Of a stretch of DNA of 7,377 bases, positions 6,496 to 7,377 are shown piece after piece. Within the stretch, counting starts at the first letter, position 1. Every line of letters begins with the position of its first letter. The notes under the pieces are model-generated. The model ran no database searches. It saw only the letters and a program-made list of their open reading frames with translations, and had not been told where the DNA came from. Made by a program: the position numbers and the translations under genes. The DNA is from Gammaproteobacteria bacterium (lineage in GTDB: Bacteria > Pseudomonadota > Gammaproteobacteria > SG8-11), in contig JACQEQ010000151.1 of the NCBI GenBank assembly GCA_016200445.1, positions 1 through 7,377 of the forward strand. Reading direction: 5' to 3'.

Positions 6496-6550
6496 TGGAG
6501 TGCGGGAACTTGCTCCCGCTTTGCAGGCGGCGGCAAGCCGCCGCACTCCA
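6496..6550. repeat. 55-bp palindromic repeat with two internal hairpins
   Basis: TGGAGTGCGG (6496-6505) and CCGCACTCCA (6541-6550) are perfect 10-bp terminal inverted repeats. Inside lie two perfect 6-bp hairpins: GCGGGA/TCCCGC (6502-6507 with 6514-6519) and GGCGGC/GCCGCC (6526-6531 with 6537-6542). The two-hairpin layout is like bacterial REP/BIME elements. From memory, GGAGTGCGG...CCGCACTCC repeats are common between genes in gammaproteobacteria. Confidence 0.75.
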
Positions 6551-6640
6551 AGATGCGCATTGCTCATTGACAATAAAGCACGCTGTTTTTTGAATCACCA
6601 CCGGGGGAACCACACATGCCGCACACCCACCCAAATTCAT

Positions 6641-6739
6641 CACCCCTCCCCTCCTTATTTTCAAGGAGGGGTGCCCGAAGGCGACCGCCAGGGATGGCGG
6701 AAGGTAGAGCAACGCAGGAGCAGTTGCCGGGGTGGGGTG
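6641..6739. repeat. About 99-bp repeat element with inverted ends and three hairpins
   Basis: The ends CACCCCTCCCC (6641-6651) and GGGGTGGGGTG (6729-6739) are inverted repeats matching at 10 of 11 positions. Inside are CCCCTCCTT/AAGGAGGGG (6648-6656 with 6663-6671, loop ATTTTC), CCGCCA/TGGCGG (6685-6690 with 6695-6700) and GCAAC/GTTGC (6709-6713 with 6723-6727). GTTGC occurs again at 6740-6744, directly followed by six T, so a terminator-like fold is possible at the right edge. It lies 71 bp before the SpvB-like start codon. Confidence 0.7.
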
Positions 6740-6810
6740 GTTGCTTTTTTAAACGCGACGACGTACCCGCAAGCCGAATCAATTTCACCAATCCGTCACC
6801 AAGGGGCCAC

Positions 6811-7377
6811 ATGAAAACATTAACCCAATTCCTCATCACCCTACTGGCCCTCACCTTCGCCAGCACTACCCTTGCCGCCACCAGCCCCGTCGGCGCCACT
6901 CCCGGCAGCTTCGCGGTCAGCCCCTCAGGAGCTGCGACCTACAGCATCCCCATTCAAGTGCCGCCCGGCGTGGGCGGCATGCAGCCGAACCTTTCGCTTG
7001 TTTACAACAGCCAGGGCGGCAACGGCATCGCAGGCGTAGGTTGGAACATCGGCGGGTTGTCGGCGATCACGCGTTGTGGGACGACCATTGATCGTGATGT
7101 AAACAAAGGTGGTGTGTATATCGATTGGAGAGACAGATATTGTCTTGACGGCCAACGCCTCATCCTTATCTCGGGGACCTATGATGGTTATCCAAATACC
7201 GAGTACCGCACCGAAATCGAAAGCTTTAACAAGGTCATTGCTTACGGCGCGCAAGGAAATTATGGTCCTGCGTACTTCACCGTTACCTCTAAAAATGGCG
7301 TGACCACCGAATACGGTAACGGTAATGGTTCGCAGCAATTCGCACAGGGCAACAGCACGGTGTTGAACTGGTATGTC
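6811..7377 (+). CDS. Secreted SpvB/RHS-type protein, N-terminal part; 3' end outside window
   Basis: The frame is open from the ATG at 6811 to the window end, 189 codons with no stop. AAGGGG at 6801-6806 is a reasonable ribosome site 4 nt before it. The N-terminus MKTLTQFLITLLALTFASTTLA is a Sec signal peptide, probably cut near residue 22. Next comes a typical SpvB N-terminal segment (PF03534 type): GSFAVSPSGAATYSIPI (32-48), VPPGVGGMQPNLSLVYNSQ (50-68), then GNGIAGVGWNIGGLSAITRC (70-89) and RYCLDGQRL (109-117). C89 and C111 could form a disulfide. Proteins with this start are usually very large, going on to FG-GAP/TcdB-like and RHS/YD repeats and often a variable C-terminal toxin; none of that is visible here. 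Its job (surface protein, antagonism or host toxin) cannot be decided from this part. Confidence 0.88.
   Translation, partial: MKTLTQFLITLLALTFASTTLAATSPVGATPGSFAVSPSGAATYSIPIQVPPGVGGMQPNLSLVYNSQGGNGIAGVGWNIGGLSAITRCGTTIDRDVNKGGVYIDWRDRYCLDGQRLILISGTYDGYPNTEYRTEIESFNKVIAYGAQGNYGPAYFTVTSKNGVTTEYGNGNGSQQFAQGNSTVLNWYV

Larger units (their letters stand above)
5907..6810. other. Long intergenic region rich in palindromes, no convincing gene
   Basis: About 0.9 kb separates the divergently transcribed lpxH and SpvB-like genes. Open frames on both strands here, including about 109 codons on the minus strand upstream of lpxH and about 205 codons on the plus strand, cross the inverted repeats, have no recognisable domain, and have low-complexity residue patterns typical of non-coding GC-rich DNA. 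The region holds at least five separate inverted-repeat structures and a G-rich tract, listed individually. Positions 6028-6160 show nothing I can name except a perfect TTGACA at 6077-6082 with no good -10 partner. Confidence 0.7.

Noticed and set aside
6197..6814. Plus-strand open frame of about 205 codons in the repeat region
   Set aside because: It crosses three inverted-repeat elements, reads as proline/arginine-rich low-complexity protein, has no recognised domain, and its end overlaps the SpvB-like start.

Overview
The window looks like chromosome of a Gram-negative gammaproteobacterium. It has LpxH-type lipid A synthesis, two lipoproteins with clear lipoboxes, moderately high GC, and a gammaproteobacterial-looking PNPase. 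No genus can be named from the sequence alone. No rRNA, tRNA, transposase or CRISPR array was seen.

Positions 2-1153 carry the 3' part of pnp (polynucleotide phosphorylase), closed by a textbook intrinsic terminator at 1171-1200. A 135-residue orphan lipoprotein follows (1397-1804), then a radical SAM enzyme of the AmmeMemoRadiSam (AmrS) type (1890-2984). Neither of its usual partners, Memo and AMMECR1, lies in the window.

A perfect TATAAT -10 box at 3007-3012 precedes a compact operon of mogA (3057-3611), a DUF455 ferritin-like di-iron protein (3608-4426) and a second unknown lipoprotein (4436-5179). mogA and the DUF455 gene overlap by 4 bp, and 9 bp separate the DUF455 gene from the lipoprotein. 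MogA inserts the AMP handle needed for molybdenum cofactor maturation. The other two products have no established link to that pathway, so a functional connection is inference from position only. lpxH runs convergently on the minus strand (5190-5906), with only 10 bp between the two stop codons.

Positions 5907-6810 (about 0.9 kb) hold no convincing gene but are dense in palindromes: a hairpin near 5972-6027, a G-rich tract, a two-armed structure at 6232-6279, and three tandem MITE/REP-like elements at 6308-6466, 6496-6550 and 6641-6739. This looks like a hot spot for small repeats. Right after it, at 6811, starts a secreted SpvB/RHS-type protein that runs off the window edge. It is the most accessory-looking gene here and may be the start of a large surface or toxin protein.

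No clearly new multi-gene system is visible. The points most worth checking are the repeat cluster abutting the SpvB-like gene, the mogA/DUF455/lipoprotein operon, and the AmrS enzyme apart from its partners.
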